Assembly: GCA_963803025.1 (NCBI GenBank)
Contig: CAWDKZ010000017.1
Location: 130,151 to 194,150, forward strand
Length of the DNA: 64,000 nt
DNA from: Bog-793 sp963803025
GTDB lineage: Bacteria > Actinomycetota > Acidimicrobiia > Acidimicrobiales > Bog-793
Direction of reading: 5' to 3'
Shown here: positions 43,649 to 53,054 of the stretch, in pieces
How positions within the stretch are numbered: position 1 is the stretch's first letter
Layout: every line of letters starts with the position of its first letter
Program-made: the position numbers and the translations under genes
Notes under the pieces: model-generated
What the model was told of the DNA's origin: nothing
The model's database searches: none
Seen by the model: only the letters and a program-made list of their open reading frames with translations

Positions 43649-45403
43649 CTACCCGGGCTGCGGGGTCCCGCCGCGCCGGAATCCGGCGATGGCGTCGGGC
43701 GGGAGCGGGGGGGCGAAGAGGAAGCCCTGGAACTCGTCGCAGTCGAGCGAGGTGAGCTCGGCGAGCTGCTCGGCCGTGGCGATCCCCTCGCCGACGACCG
43801 ACATGCCGAGGGCGTGCGACATCGCCGTGATGGCGGCGATGATCTCGCTGTCCCGGGCCGTGCGGCCGATCTGCTCGATGAAGCTGCGGTCGATCTTCAA
43901 GATGTCGACGCGCAGCCGCTCGAGGTGGGCGAAGGTCGAGTAGCCGGTCCCGTAGTCGTCGATGGCGAGGCGGACCCCCTCCTCGGAGAGCGCGGCGAGC
44001 GTCGCCGCGACGTTGCCGGCCCTGCCGTTGAGGGTCGCCTCGGTGATCTCGAGGCAGAGCCGGGAGGGGGCGAGGCCGTGCGAGGCGAGCGTCTCGGCGA
44101 CGCAGGCGGCGAAGCCCGGGTCGACGAGCTGGCGCCCGGAGATGTTCACCGCCATCGTGAAGTCCTCCCCCCAGCCGCCCTCGGCGAGCCACGCCGCGAG
44201 CTGGCGGCAGGCCTCGGCGAGGACGAAGCCGTCGATCTGGGTGATGAGACCGCGTTCCTCGGCGAGCGGGATGAACTCGGCCGGGGCGAGCACCCCCCGC
44301 GTCGGGTGGTTCCAGCGCACGAGGGCCTCGACGCCGCGCAGCGCCCGGTCCCCGATCGAGAAGAGCGGCTGGTAGAGGAGGAAGAGCTCGCCCTGCTCGA
44401 GGGCGGCGCGCAGCTCGACCTCGCGGGCGTGGTTGGCGACGACCCGGGCCCGCTGCGAGGGCGAGAACACCTGGAAGCAGTTCTTGCCGGCGTCCTTGGC
44501 GCGGTACATGGCGATGTCGGCGTCCTGGAGGAGCTGGCCGGGGTCGGCGAGCGGGTCGCCGGTGAGCACGACGCCGACGCTCGTCGTCACCGTGAGGTCG
44601 ACGCCGTCGACGAGGAAGGGTCGGGCGACGGCCCGCACCACCCGGTCACCCAGGAGGCGCGGGTCGTCGTCGTCGTGGAGCGCCGTGCAGAGCATGACGA
44701 ACTCGTCGCCCCCGAGCCGGGCGACGGTGTCGGCGCGGCGCGCCACGCTCGTCAGGCGCCGGGCCACCTCGACGAGCACCTTGTCGCCGGTCTCGTGGCC
44801 GAAGGAGTCGTTGATCGTCTTGAAGTTGTCGAGGTCGATGAACAACAACGCGACCTGTCCCGGTTGGCGCTCGAGCAGCGCGAGGGCCTGGGCGAGCCGG
44901 TCCCGCAGGGCGAGCCGGTTGGCGAGGCCCGTCACCGTGTCGTGGAGCGACTGGAAGGTGAGGGCCTGCTCGGCGAGGATCTGGGCGGTCACGTCCCGCG
45001 AGATGCCGAAGCTGCCGACGATCCGGCCGGCGTCGTCTTTCAGCGGGAACTTCGTCGTCGAGACCCAGATGTCGGGGCGGTTCCGGAAGGTCTCGCACTC
45101 GACCTTGCCGACGACCGGCTCACCGGTGCGGATGATGCGCTGCTCGTCCTCGAAGGCGGCGTCGGCGTGCGGCTCGCTGAAGATGTCGGCGTCCGACTTG
45201 CCGACGATCTCCTCCGGTGACCAGCCGGGGGCCAGGTCCTCCAGCCAGCCCCGGCTGACGACGAGGAAGCGACTCTCGAGATCCTTGAAGAAGATGCGCT
45301 CGCCGGGCAGGTCGAGCAGGTTGCGCATGCAGAGGCGCTCGATCTCTTCCTGGGAGGGCTCCAGGCCCGGGTTGCCACGGCCCGACTTCGGACGACCTGC
45401 CAT
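43649..45403 (-). CDS. PAS-GGDEF-EAL protein (cyclic-di-GMP turnover)
   Basis: 584 residues from ATG 45403, with no membrane segment. A PAS domain (residues about 25-145: RNLLDLPGERIFFKDLESRF) ends in a linker to the GGDEF domain, where RLGGDEFVML is intact and RRAD five residues before it is a complete inhibitory I-site. The EAL domain has EALVRWNHPTRG and DDYGTGYSTFAHL. Both synthesis and breakdown motifs appear competent, so it may be bifunctional. The PAS domain would sense an unknown signal. Confidence 0.92.
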   Translation of the reverse strand: MAGRPKSGRGNPGLEPSQEEIERLCMRNLLDLPGERIFFKDLESRFLVVSRGWLEDLAPGWSPEEIVGKSDADIFSEPHADAAFEDEQRIIRTGEPVVGKVECETFRNRPDIWVSTTKFPLKDDAGRIVGSFGISRDVTAQILAEQALTFQSLHDTVTGLANRLALRDRLAQALALLERQPGQVALLFIDLDNFKTINDSFGHETGDKVLVEVARRLTSVARRADTVARLGGDEFVMLCTALHDDDDPRLLGDRVVRAVARPFLVDGVDLTVTTSVGVVLTGDPLADPGQLLQDADIAMYRAKDAGKNCFQVFSPSQRARVVANHAREVELRAALEQGELFLLYQPLFSIGDRALRGVEALVRWNHPTRGVLAPAEFIPLAEERGLITQIDGFVLAEACRQLAAWLAEGGWGEDFTMAVNISGRQLVDPGFAACVAETLASHGLAPSRLCLEITEATLNGRAGNVAATLAALSEEGVRLAIDDYGTGYSTFAHLERLRVDILKIDRSFIEQIGRTARDSEIIAAITAMSHALGMSVVGEGIATAEQLAELTSLDCDEFQGFLFAPPLPPDAIAGFRRGGTPQPG

Positions 45404-45912
45404 CGCGATCCTCACGGTCGAAGGTGGGCTGACGGGAATTGCGGATCCTGCGAAGACCTGGAACCGGCAGAATGCTCTCCCCGGCCGAAACCAGACGCGA
45501 TATCGCCGATGAGGGCGTCGAACCCAGTTCGCAAATTTTACCAGGGGCTCTTCCGATTCGCCGCTGGCTGCGCGCGATCCTCGCCGCGAGATCCCCGGGT
45601 CCCACACCAGCTCCGCTTACTCACTGCCGGACTGGGCGGAGCTTCTGACGTTGCGCGCGTGTCTCGGTCGGAAGAAGTGAGATGCTCGGCAGGCAGTGTG
45701 TTGCCGAGGTAGTGGTCGACCGTGGTGACGACGAGGCCCGGGCACACGGCGCAAACTGGCGGACGCGACGGCGCATTCCGCCCCGCCGCGTCGTGAACGT
45801 CGTCATCGCCCCGGTGACGCCACGACGGCGGCCCGAGTCGCTGTCGACGTACAGTCTCACCCGTCACAAGGGGATCATCCGCCACCGGGAACGGTTCAGT
45901 TCAGGAGTTGCA
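45404..45912. other. Intergenic region upstream of a divergent gene pair
   Basis: 509 bases between the minus-strand c-di-GMP gene and the plus-strand leader ORF. It should hold both promoters. No clear -10/-35 pair or gene was recognised. Confidence 0.5.
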
Positions 45913-46044
45913 ATGACATCGCGTCACCGCTTCGAGCACCGCGCGGCAGCTCGCCCCACCATCGTCGAACGTCGACACCATCTCTGCGCGAATCCTCCGC
46001 CGCACTTCGGGCTCGACCGCGCTCCCGGGGGAACGGCGTGCTGA
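45913..46044 (+). CDS. Small ORF upstream of the secreted dimethylformamidase-like gene (possible leader peptide)
   Basis: ATG 45913 has AGGAG at 45903-45907 with a five-base spacer, one of the best ribosome-binding sites nearby. It encodes 43 residues, basic and histidine-rich at first (MTSRHRFEHRAAARPTIVER) and ending APGGTAC. Its TGA (46042-46044) overlaps the next gene's GTG start by 7 bp, so translation is probably coupled. No membrane or export signal. It may be a regulatory leader rather than a functional protein. Confidence 0.5.
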   Translation: MTSRHRFEHRAAARPTIVERRHHLCANPPPHFGLDRAPGGTAC

Positions 46045-47693
46045 GGCGCGGCACGACCATCATCGGCGCAGCCGTCGTCATCATGACCGGTCTGGCGTTG
46101 ACCACGCCGTCGGCGAACGCCCTCGTCGTGGGGCGGGACCACACCGGCACGGCAGACCAGAACACCCCTCACAGGCCACTTCCGGGTATGAAGAGCCCGG
46201 TGAAGACCATGACCCGTGACGGGGTTCAGGCACGCTGGGTGGTCGAGGAGAACAAGCAGCCGGGCACGACGGACTGGGAGATCCCTTCACACACGCCGGG
46301 AACGATCGCCGGGTTCGCCTCCACGACGTACGCGGCGAGTGACGACCACGTCACGCTCTACGTCTCCACGACGGCAAAACGGCTCCACGTCGACGCCTAC
46401 CGGATGGGTTACTACCAGGGGAAGGGCGCCCGCTTCGTCTGGCGATCGCCCGAGGTTTCCGGACGTCAGCAGCCGACCTGCCCGCGAACCGCTGGGACGA
46501 ACATGGTCGCCTGCGACAACTGGACGCCGACACTTAGCTTCAAGATCACGAGTGCATTCGTCCAGGGTGACTACCTGCTGAAGCTCGTCGGAAGTGATGG
46601 TCAGCAGAGCTACGTCCCGCTGACCATCTGGGACCCGACCAGCACCGCCACCTACGTCGTGAAGAACGACGTCTACACCTGGCAGGCCTGGAACCTCTAC
46701 GGCGGCTACGACTTCTACGGTGGTCCGGGCACCTGCCCAGCCGGCGTGTACCCGCCGTGCACGCGCGCCCGTGTCGTCTCCTTCGACCGTCCCTACGACT
46801 ACGGAGGCGGCGCCGGGGACTTCCTCGGCAGCGAGTACCCGCTCGTGCGCTTCGTCGAGCAAGAGGGACTCGACGTCACGTACGTCACTGACGTCACCGT
46901 CGAGCAGCATCCGGCGTTGCTGCGCGCGCATCGGACGATGGTGTCGCTCGGCCATGACGAATGCTGGTCGCTCGGCGAACGTCGGGCGGCCGACAGCGCC
47001 GCATCCCACGGCGTGAACATGATCTTCTTCGGCGCGAGTGCCATCTTGCGACATGTACGCCTCCAGGCATCGCCCTTGGGCGCCGATCACGAGGAGGTCG
47101 ACTATCGCGATTCGACGGCCGATCCCCTCGACGGCAAGGGCGATCCGCTCGAGGTGACCGGAAACACCTGGAGTTCTCCGCCCGCGAACTGGCCGGAGAT
47201 CGGGTTCGTCGGCGAACAGTACGTCGGTTACCTCCTGCCGGGAGCGGCGCCTGGGCCGCTCGTCGTCGCCCGCGGAGCCTCCCCGTGGATCTTCCGCGGC
47301 ACCGGGCTGCGCAGCGGCTCCCGCGTCCCGGGAGTGGTCACGGGCGACCTCGACGAGTTCGACCCTGGCGATCACCCGAGCAACCTCGAGATCCTGACGC
47401 ACTCACCAGTCAGCCTCTCGGACGCGATGAGCGAGACGGGCGTTGCACAGGGATTCCTGTACTCGGACATGACCTACTGGACCGACTCGGCGAGTGGCGC
47501 CGGGTTCTTCGACAGCGGCGCGACCTCGTGGATCGCGTCCCTCACGCCCTGTCCGCGTGGCACACGTGACTGCCCGGCAACGACGACCAGACCGATCACG
47601 GGCAATCTCTTCGCCCTTTTCGGCCGTGGCCCAGCTGGGCGTTTCCAGCCCTCGCGCGCCAACTGGCGACAGGTCTACGGTCCGAACGCCTGA
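46038..47693 (+). CDS. Secreted protein with N,N-dimethylformamidase large-subunit-like domain
   Basis: A 551-residue exported protein from GTG 46038, with signal peptide LRRGTTIIGAAVVIMTGLAL cleaved near SANA. The N-terminal part is beta-rich (VTLYVSTTAKRLHVDAYRMG). The C-terminal half matches the dimethylformamidase beta-subunit pattern: VVSFDRPYDYGGGAGDFLGS, PLVRFVEQEGLDVTYVTDV, and TMVSLGHDECWSLGERR. No small subunit gene is present. Its exported location suggests a role other than classic formamide degradation; the substrate is unknown. Confidence 0.75.
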   Translation: MLRRGTTIIGAAVVIMTGLALTTPSANALVVGRDHTGTADQNTPHRPLPGMKSPVKTMTRDGVQARWVVEENKQPGTTDWEIPSHTPGTIAGFASTTYAASDDHVTLYVSTTAKRLHVDAYRMGYYQGKGARFVWRSPEVSGRQQPTCPRTAGTNMVACDNWTPTLSFKITSAFVQGDYLLKLVGSDGQQSYVPLTIWDPTSTATYVVKNDVYTWQAWNLYGGYDFYGGPGTCPAGVYPPCTRARVVSFDRPYDYGGGAGDFLGSEYPLVRFVEQEGLDVTYVTDVTVEQHPALLRAHRTMVSLGHDECWSLGERRAADSAASHGVNMIFFGASAILRHVRLQASPLGADHEEVDYRDSTADPLDGKGDPLEVTGNTWSSPPANWPEIGFVGEQYVGYLLPGAAPGPLVVARGASPWIFRGTGLRSGSRVPGVVTGDLDEFDPGDHPSNLEILTHSPVSLSDAMSETGVAQGFLYSDMTYWTDSASGAGFFDSGATSWIASLTPCPRGTRDCPATTTRPITGNLFALFGRGPAGRFQPSRANWRQVYGPNA

Positions 47694-47754
47694 GGCGACC
47701 CCACTGGTTGGTTGCAGGTCGGCTCCGGGGACTCATCCGTGCGAGCGCGCGGGT

Positions 47755-48792
47755 TCAGCGCGATCGGGTGAGATCCGAAACGTCGACGAGAACCTTACCG
47801 GTGACGCTCTTCTCGACGGCGATGTGCGCCTCACGGATCGCCTCGAGCGGGAACCGATGGAGGGGAAGACCTGCCTCCTCGCCCACGCGGAGCGCCCCGT
47901 CCGCGATCGCGGCGGCAACATCTTCGATGGCGGCGATCTTGGCCGTGGCCGGGATCGTGTAGACGAAGACGAACTGGTATCGGGCGTTGAGCGTCATCAC
48001 CGGTCGCACGGGCACCGACAGATCACGCGCATCGCTGGCGTAAATCGAGACCGTGGCGTTCGGCGCGAGGACCTTGCGGTCGATCTCGGCATTCGACACC
48101 GAATCGACCTCGACGACGAGATCGACACCTTGGGGCGCAAGCTCCCGGACCTTGGATACGACGTCCTCGCTCCGGTAGTTGATCACGGACTGTGCCCCGG
48201 CGGCCCCCGCCAACACCGCCTTCGCCTCGGAACTCACGGTCGTGATCACCAAAGCTCCGGACCACCGGGCGAGCTCGATCGCCGCGTGGCCGACGGCGCC
48301 GGCCCCGCCGGCGACGAGCACGGTGCGACCGGATAGCGCGTCGCGCCCGAGTCTCCCGGTCGAGCCGGCACCGACGGTGAGGCACCGATGTGCCGTGAGC
48401 GCCGGGATCCCGACGCTCGCCCCGAGATCGAACGACGCTGGGTCCGGCAAGTTCACGGCGTGGTTCTGGCCGACCGCGACGAACTCCTGCGCGGTTCCGT
48501 CAGCGCGCTGCCACGCGCACTCCCAAAGCCAGACGCGCTCGCCCAACCGGACCGGATCGCATCCTTCGCCAACCTCGACGATGATGCCCGCCCCGTCTTG
48601 GTGCGGAACCACCTCGGGGTGCGGGAGGTCTCGCGGCGCCGTCGTGCCGCGGCGCATCTTCCAGTCCGTGGGGTTCACGCCGGACACGGCGACCTCGACG
48701 AGGACCTCCCTGGGACCAGGAACCGGCCGCGGACGGTCGATGATCTCGAGAACCTCGGGGCCGCCGTAGCGGCGGTAGACGCAGGCCCTCAT
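47755..48792 (-). CDS. Alcohol dehydrogenase/quinone reductase-like MDR protein
   Basis: A 345-residue medium-chain reductase from ATG 48792 (MRACVYRRYGGPEVLEII). It shows VAVSGVNPTDWKMRRG, PHQDGAGIIVEVGEGCD, the nucleotide motif VLVAGGAGAVGHAAIELARW, and VEKSVTGKVLVDV at the end. Structural-zinc cysteines are absent, so it is a zinc-independent quinone-reductase type. It is convergent with the secreted protein gene. A frame extending to 48972 has no family similarity. Confidence 0.85.
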   Translation of the reverse strand: MRACVYRRYGGPEVLEIIDRPRPVPGPREVLVEVAVSGVNPTDWKMRRGTTAPRDLPHPEVVPHQDGAGIIVEVGEGCDPVRLGERVWLWECAWQRADGTAQEFVAVGQNHAVNLPDPASFDLGASVGIPALTAHRCLTVGAGSTGRLGRDALSGRTVLVAGGAGAVGHAAIELARWSGALVITTVSSEAKAVLAGAAGAQSVINYRSEDVVSKVRELAPQGVDLVVEVDSVSNAEIDRKVLAPNATVSIYASDARDLSVPVRPVMTLNARYQFVFVYTIPATAKIAAIEDVAAAIADGALRVGEEAGLPLHRFPLEAIREAHIAVEKSVTGKVLVDVSDLTRSR

Positions 48793-49008
48793 CGTTCCGC
48801 TCCTCGATGGCACGAGGCGGTCACCGCGGACATCCCTCCGAGCGATTCCTTCCCCGTCTCCGGTGGCACCCCCGCCGGGACGCTCCGTAGCAGGGCCGGC
48901 CGATCCGAGAACGATCGACGCGTCGTCAACACTACCGCGGGCAAGCCGAGATCTGTCCCGGGCGATCGTCATCTCGCACCGGCGAGCCGGCCGCCGTCAC
49001 GGCAATCG

Positions 49009-50874
49009 TCACTTCGACGCAACTCGGTGAGCTGCCGGCCCGTCCGCGTGATACCAGATCTCGACGCCCCCAACCTCCACCGGGGGTCGTCCGAGCACGA
49101 GCGTCATGTAGTTGAGCACCATCTCGGGGGCGACGCCGACCGGCAGGAAGACGATGGTGCCGATGTGCCAACGCGTGAGGAACTCGTACACCAGAAGCTC
49201 CTCGGGCGGGTCCAATTTCGGCGCATAGCTGAAGGTCCCCCAGTACTCGGCCCGAAACAGCTGCGTCAGGTCCCACGGCGCCGGCGGACCTCCCCCTGGA
49301 GTCTCGCCCCGGACCTTCGACACCGGCTTGGCTGCTTCCCCACCAACAATCTTGAAGCGGAAACCAGAAATCGCCTGCCAGAGCATCGCGTAGTTGACCG
49401 CGCGCGCGTCATAGGGATACGTGACGACGGCGCTTCCGTTCGGAATCGCCTTCACCGCGGCCGACGTGAAGTACGCGGGAACGTCGGCCGGTTTCGAGAC
49501 GAGTGGCAGCTTGGGGACGAGAGGCACGAGAACCCCTGCGCCGATCAGCGCGACGACGCCTGCGATCGGGACACGACGTCGGACCTTCGGGATCCCGTTG
49601 GGTCGCCGCCGGTGGCGAGCTCGATCGACCCTGCCGGAAGACCAGGGGCCTCGATTCCAACGGTCCAGGCCGATCGCGAGGACGAACGCCGAGGCCAGAT
49701 CGACATAGAGCGCGAATCTCGACGCGATCAAATCGTTGATGATGGGAATCTTCCGCACGATCGCGAACGGAAGCAGGATCGAGGTGGCGTGTCCGCCGAC
49801 GACGAGCGGCGATCCGAGCGAGAGGATGAAGGCGACGAATCCCATAAAGGCCAACGTGACAACGAACCGGTCACGTCGGTTCCAAACCAGCAAGAGGAGC
49901 AGGAAGATGACCAGAGGAATGCCAAGGTAGGAGTCGTTCTCGGAAATGTCGTGGTTGACGTAGCTCGTGCCGATCAACGCGAGGTGATGCGGCGCGAACA
50001 GCTGGCTGATCGTCGGGATGATCGTCCCGAACAGGTCCGCTTGGTAGGGGGCAAGCTGTTTTGGCGTGTGCTGCTGATGGGACACGTGCCAGGTGCCCGC
50101 GAAGTACCAGTACAAAGGGAATGCAACGACCACTGCAAAGGTGACAAGGGCCCACTTGGCACCCCGAAGTGCGTGGGCAGCATGCTGACGCACACTCGAG
50201 CGCGAGATCGCGACCACGAAGAGGACCCCGGCGGCGCAGCACATCAAGGTCGTCACGAGGACCTCGATCGAGATGTAGAACTGGGCCGCGAACAACAACC
50301 CGAGGATCACACCATAACGTCGCGCGCTTCTCTTCTGGTGTCTGAGAAGTTCATCGAGGACGAGCACGACGAGCGGTGGGATTGGCACAAATGCAACGAA
50401 GAGATGGCCCAACCCCTGATCGACCACGTAGGGGGAGAACCCGTATAGCAGTCCGCCAAGGAACGCCGCCGGGAGCCATTTCGTGTAACGCCGGAGGACG
50501 AACATCATCGAGGTCGCCGAGACGAAGAAGGCGAGCCTCGTGAACAAGGCAAAGGCGGCAACAGGCCCGAAGATCGCGGTGATCGGCGATGCAAGAACCC
50601 CGATAAGCGGCATCGACGTCTGGTCGACGAGGTTGATCCCGTACGGGTAGTTGACGAACCCAGTCGAAAAGGGATTCATCGCGTGGCTCAGCGTGTGAAA
50701 CATCCACGCGAGGAACCACACCTCCTGAATCCGGTCGCTGCAGGCGCACGAGACGATCTGCGTCTCGTTGAGCGGCCCCACCGGCCAATAGGCCAGGAAC
50801 GCGATCGCGAGATACGCGCCCACGGCGGCAGTCACCCAGACAACGCCTCTCCCCGACCATCGACCACGTCGCAT
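49009..50874 (-). CDS. Polytopic membrane protein, paralogue A
   Basis: A 621-residue protein with about twelve hydrophobic segments and a C-terminal soluble part. I do not recognise a named family with certainty. The layout (an acidic/aromatic first loop, then YPYGINLVDQTSMPLIGVL) resembles GT-C glycosyltransferases. It shares many motifs with the plus-strand gene at 53055: IVSCAC-D, GGLLYGFSPY, and PTISQLFAPHHLALIG. ATG 50874. Confidence 0.72.
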   Translation of the reverse strand: MRRGRWSGRGVVWVTAAVGAYLAIAFLAYWPVGPLNETQIVSCACSDRIQEVWFLAWMFHTLSHAMNPFSTGFVNYPYGINLVDQTSMPLIGVLASPITAIFGPVAAFALFTRLAFFVSATSMMFVLRRYTKWLPAAFLGGLLYGFSPYVVDQGLGHLFVAFVPIPPLVVLVLDELLRHQKRSARRYGVILGLLFAAQFYISIEVLVTTLMCCAAGVLFVVAISRSSVRQHAAHALRGAKWALVTFAVVVAFPLYWYFAGTWHVSHQQHTPKQLAPYQADLFGTIIPTISQLFAPHHLALIGTSYVNHDISENDSYLGIPLVIFLLLLLVWNRRDRFVVTLAFMGFVAFILSLGSPLVVGGHATSILLPFAIVRKIPIINDLIASRFALYVDLASAFVLAIGLDRWNRGPWSSGRVDRARHRRRPNGIPKVRRRVPIAGVVALIGAGVLVPLVPKLPLVSKPADVPAYFTSAAVKAIPNGSAVVTYPYDARAVNYAMLWQAISGFRFKIVGGEAAKPVSKVRGETPGGGPPAPWDLTQLFRAEYWGTFSYAPKLDPPEELLVYEFLTRWHIGTIVFLPVGVAPEMVLNYMTLVLGRPPVEVGGVEIWYHADGPAAHRVASK

Positions 50875-51716
50875 CGGTGACTCCCGTTAGGTTCGTGCAG
50901 CAGAAGCAACGAGCGGCGCTCCGCGCGAGGACGTGAACCGCGGAGTGTTCCATGGGACACGAAGGCGTCATCGAGCGTCTCGTCAGCGCACTCTAGCTGT
51001 CTGTGGATCGCGCCCGAGTCGAGCTCTCGTGCGGCACGATGAGAAGGGGTCGAGGTGCGACAACTCGCGCGACCGGACCCAGCGGGTCGCTCGGCCGCAC
51101 CCTCAACCCGGGCGGGCCAGCCCAGGAGCGCACCTAGGCACCGTCCGACACCGGCGGACAGCAATCCCCAGATGGATCCCGCGCGGTGACGCGCTCGCGA
51201 GATCGCCGGTCGATTCGCCTCGCTTGCAGTCGCACGGCCGGACAACCTCCCGCTCATCTGAACGAGGACCGTGCAGTCGCCGGCCGTCCACACGTCGGGA
51301 ACTACATCACGCGGGAAAAGGCCCGCCATAGAGCGCGATCTCCTCCTCCACGGTCCGCACCCGAGGCGCGTCGGGGCCACTTGCGATTGCGGCCAACCGC
51401 CCGGCGGGATGCCCGACCAAGCGAGCTTGATCTGCTCGATTCCCTCCGATCCAGGGGACGCTTGAGTCGGACGACGTCACCGGACCGGTCTGTGCTGGTC
51501 TGCGCGCGAAGGGGCAACGCGCTCGCCTCGTGACATTCGCCTCTGTTCGGACCATCAGGCAACGATCACGCTCGCCCATTAAATACAGCATCGCCGTCTT
51601 CGGAGGAAGCGACTGGAATACTTAGCACGAACCATAGGTGCCGACATTTCGACGGCGTCCCGAACACCATTGTCCAAAGGCAACGAGCCCACTAGCTCTA
51701 CATCAGGAGTGAGGAC
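50875..51716. other. Non-coding or unresolved stretch between paralogue A and a small membrane protein
   Basis: 842 bases. Frames of 60-180 residues occur on both strands but are Arg/Ser-rich shadows without motifs. The last 130 bases become more AT-rich (CATTAAATACAG at about 51578) and probably contain the promoter of the gene at 51717. Confidence 0.5.
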
Positions 51717-52274
51717 ATGAACGCGAAAACCAGCCGGATGTTCCACTGGCCAGTACTTGTCATCGGTGTTCTGTTGATCGTGTTGCCGTTCACGGTCTCC
51801 CTGCCAAGCAGGACGAGCGCGGGTCAGAAGCTGTTGAACGCTTTCCACCCGATCATGCAGCCTGCCAGTGTTCGCACGACGGTCAACTACGACGTCAACA
51901 CGTTCACGCCGCTCGGCCCCTTTGCCGTCGGGGCCGTGAAAGCCGCGCCCGAGGTGCCGCAGCTGATCGGCGCGCTCGCCACGGCAATGCACATGACGCC
52001 CGCCCAGGTGCAGGGCTTCCTCGGGGCGAAACTACCCGTCCTAAGCGGAATCCTCACGAACTTCCCAAAGTTGGTCCCCATCTTCACCAGGGTTCCGCCG
52101 GGACTCGCCTTCTACAAACCCATCGTCGACACGATGCAGGCCCAAGTGAACAACTACGCGGCTGTCGACAGCCTGCCGAACTTCAACCTGTTCACATGGT
52201 TCTTTGTCATTCCAGGCATCCTGCTCGTGTTGTTCGCGGGCCTGGGTTTGCTCGTTGCCCGGCGGCACTCGTAG
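51717..52274 (+). CDS. Membrane protein with two terminal TM segments, unknown
   Basis: A 185-residue protein. ATG 51717 has AGGAG seven bases upstream. A membrane segment at residues about 11-30 (VLVIGVLLIVLPFTVSL) and another at about 158-180 (FFVIPGILLVLFAGLGLLVA) enclose an external domain of about 125 residues rich in Pro, Val and Leu (TFTPLGPFAVGAVKAAPEV). No family is recognised. It sits between the two paralogous membrane-protein genes. Confidence 0.65.
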   Translation: MNAKTSRMFHWPVLVIGVLLIVLPFTVSLPSRTSAGQKLLNAFHPIMQPASVRTTVNYDVNTFTPLGPFAVGAVKAAPEVPQLIGALATAMHMTPAQVQGFLGAKLPVLSGILTNFPKLVPIFTRVPPGLAFYKPIVDTMQAQVNNYAAVDSLPNFNLFTWFFVIPGILLVLFAGLGLLVARRHS

Positions 52275-53054
52275 TCATCGCACAACTTCAGGTCAGCTGA
52301 GGATCGCCGAGAGGATCGTCCCGGCACCGCATCGCGGCTCGCAGATTCTCCAGTTCGTGGCGGTGTCGGGCGCCCTCGCGGGTCTCGGCCCCCGTACCAG
52401 GGAGAGTGATGGCAGCGAGCCCCCAACACGAGCCTCACTGGCCGTAAGGGTTCCAGAGCGGAAGGACGGTTGCTGGTTCGGTGTTCTGCCCCACGTGCAC
52501 GCCGCCCACCGTCGATCACGTCCCCCGTCTTGGGCCCCGTCGTTCCGCGCTGTCCGCTCGGACGTCGAGGTGTCATCGCGCCGAACGCTCGGAACAAATA
52601 CCTGCAGCGTCGATGACAATTCCTATGAATCTCGCTCGCGCGATGGACACTCGGAGAACCACTCTGACGCCTACACGAGCGACCGGGCGTCGCGCTGATC
52701 CAGCGCGATGATCGCGGGACGATGTCCTTCGTCGTTCTCGTGCTCGCTCGTCAAGTGCACGTGGCATGAGTCCCCATCCGCTCGCGCTTCCTCGCAATCC
52801 TCATCGTCCACCCCGAGAGCTGGAAGCAGCCCTGCTGGTACGCCCCATCCGCCAAGTCCCATGGTCGAAACGGACGCGTTCCCTGCCCAGGAGACGTCGC
52901 CGAGGCAGTGACTCGGGCGCGATGATGCCAGGAAACGAGCTGTGGTCCGCATTCCGGTTGCAAAGATCGCGGAGAGCGTGGGGGCCCTCATGTCGCGGGT
53001 CGGGGAGCGTTGGTAGCAGCGACTGACAGCAGGATCGTGATCCCGACAAGAGCC
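52275..53054. other. Unresolved stretch between the small membrane protein and paralogue B
   Basis: 780 bases. A 149-codon minus-strand frame (52671-53120) and several shorter ones are present, but their translations have no hydrophobic pattern or motif. I see no supportable gene. Confidence 0.5.
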
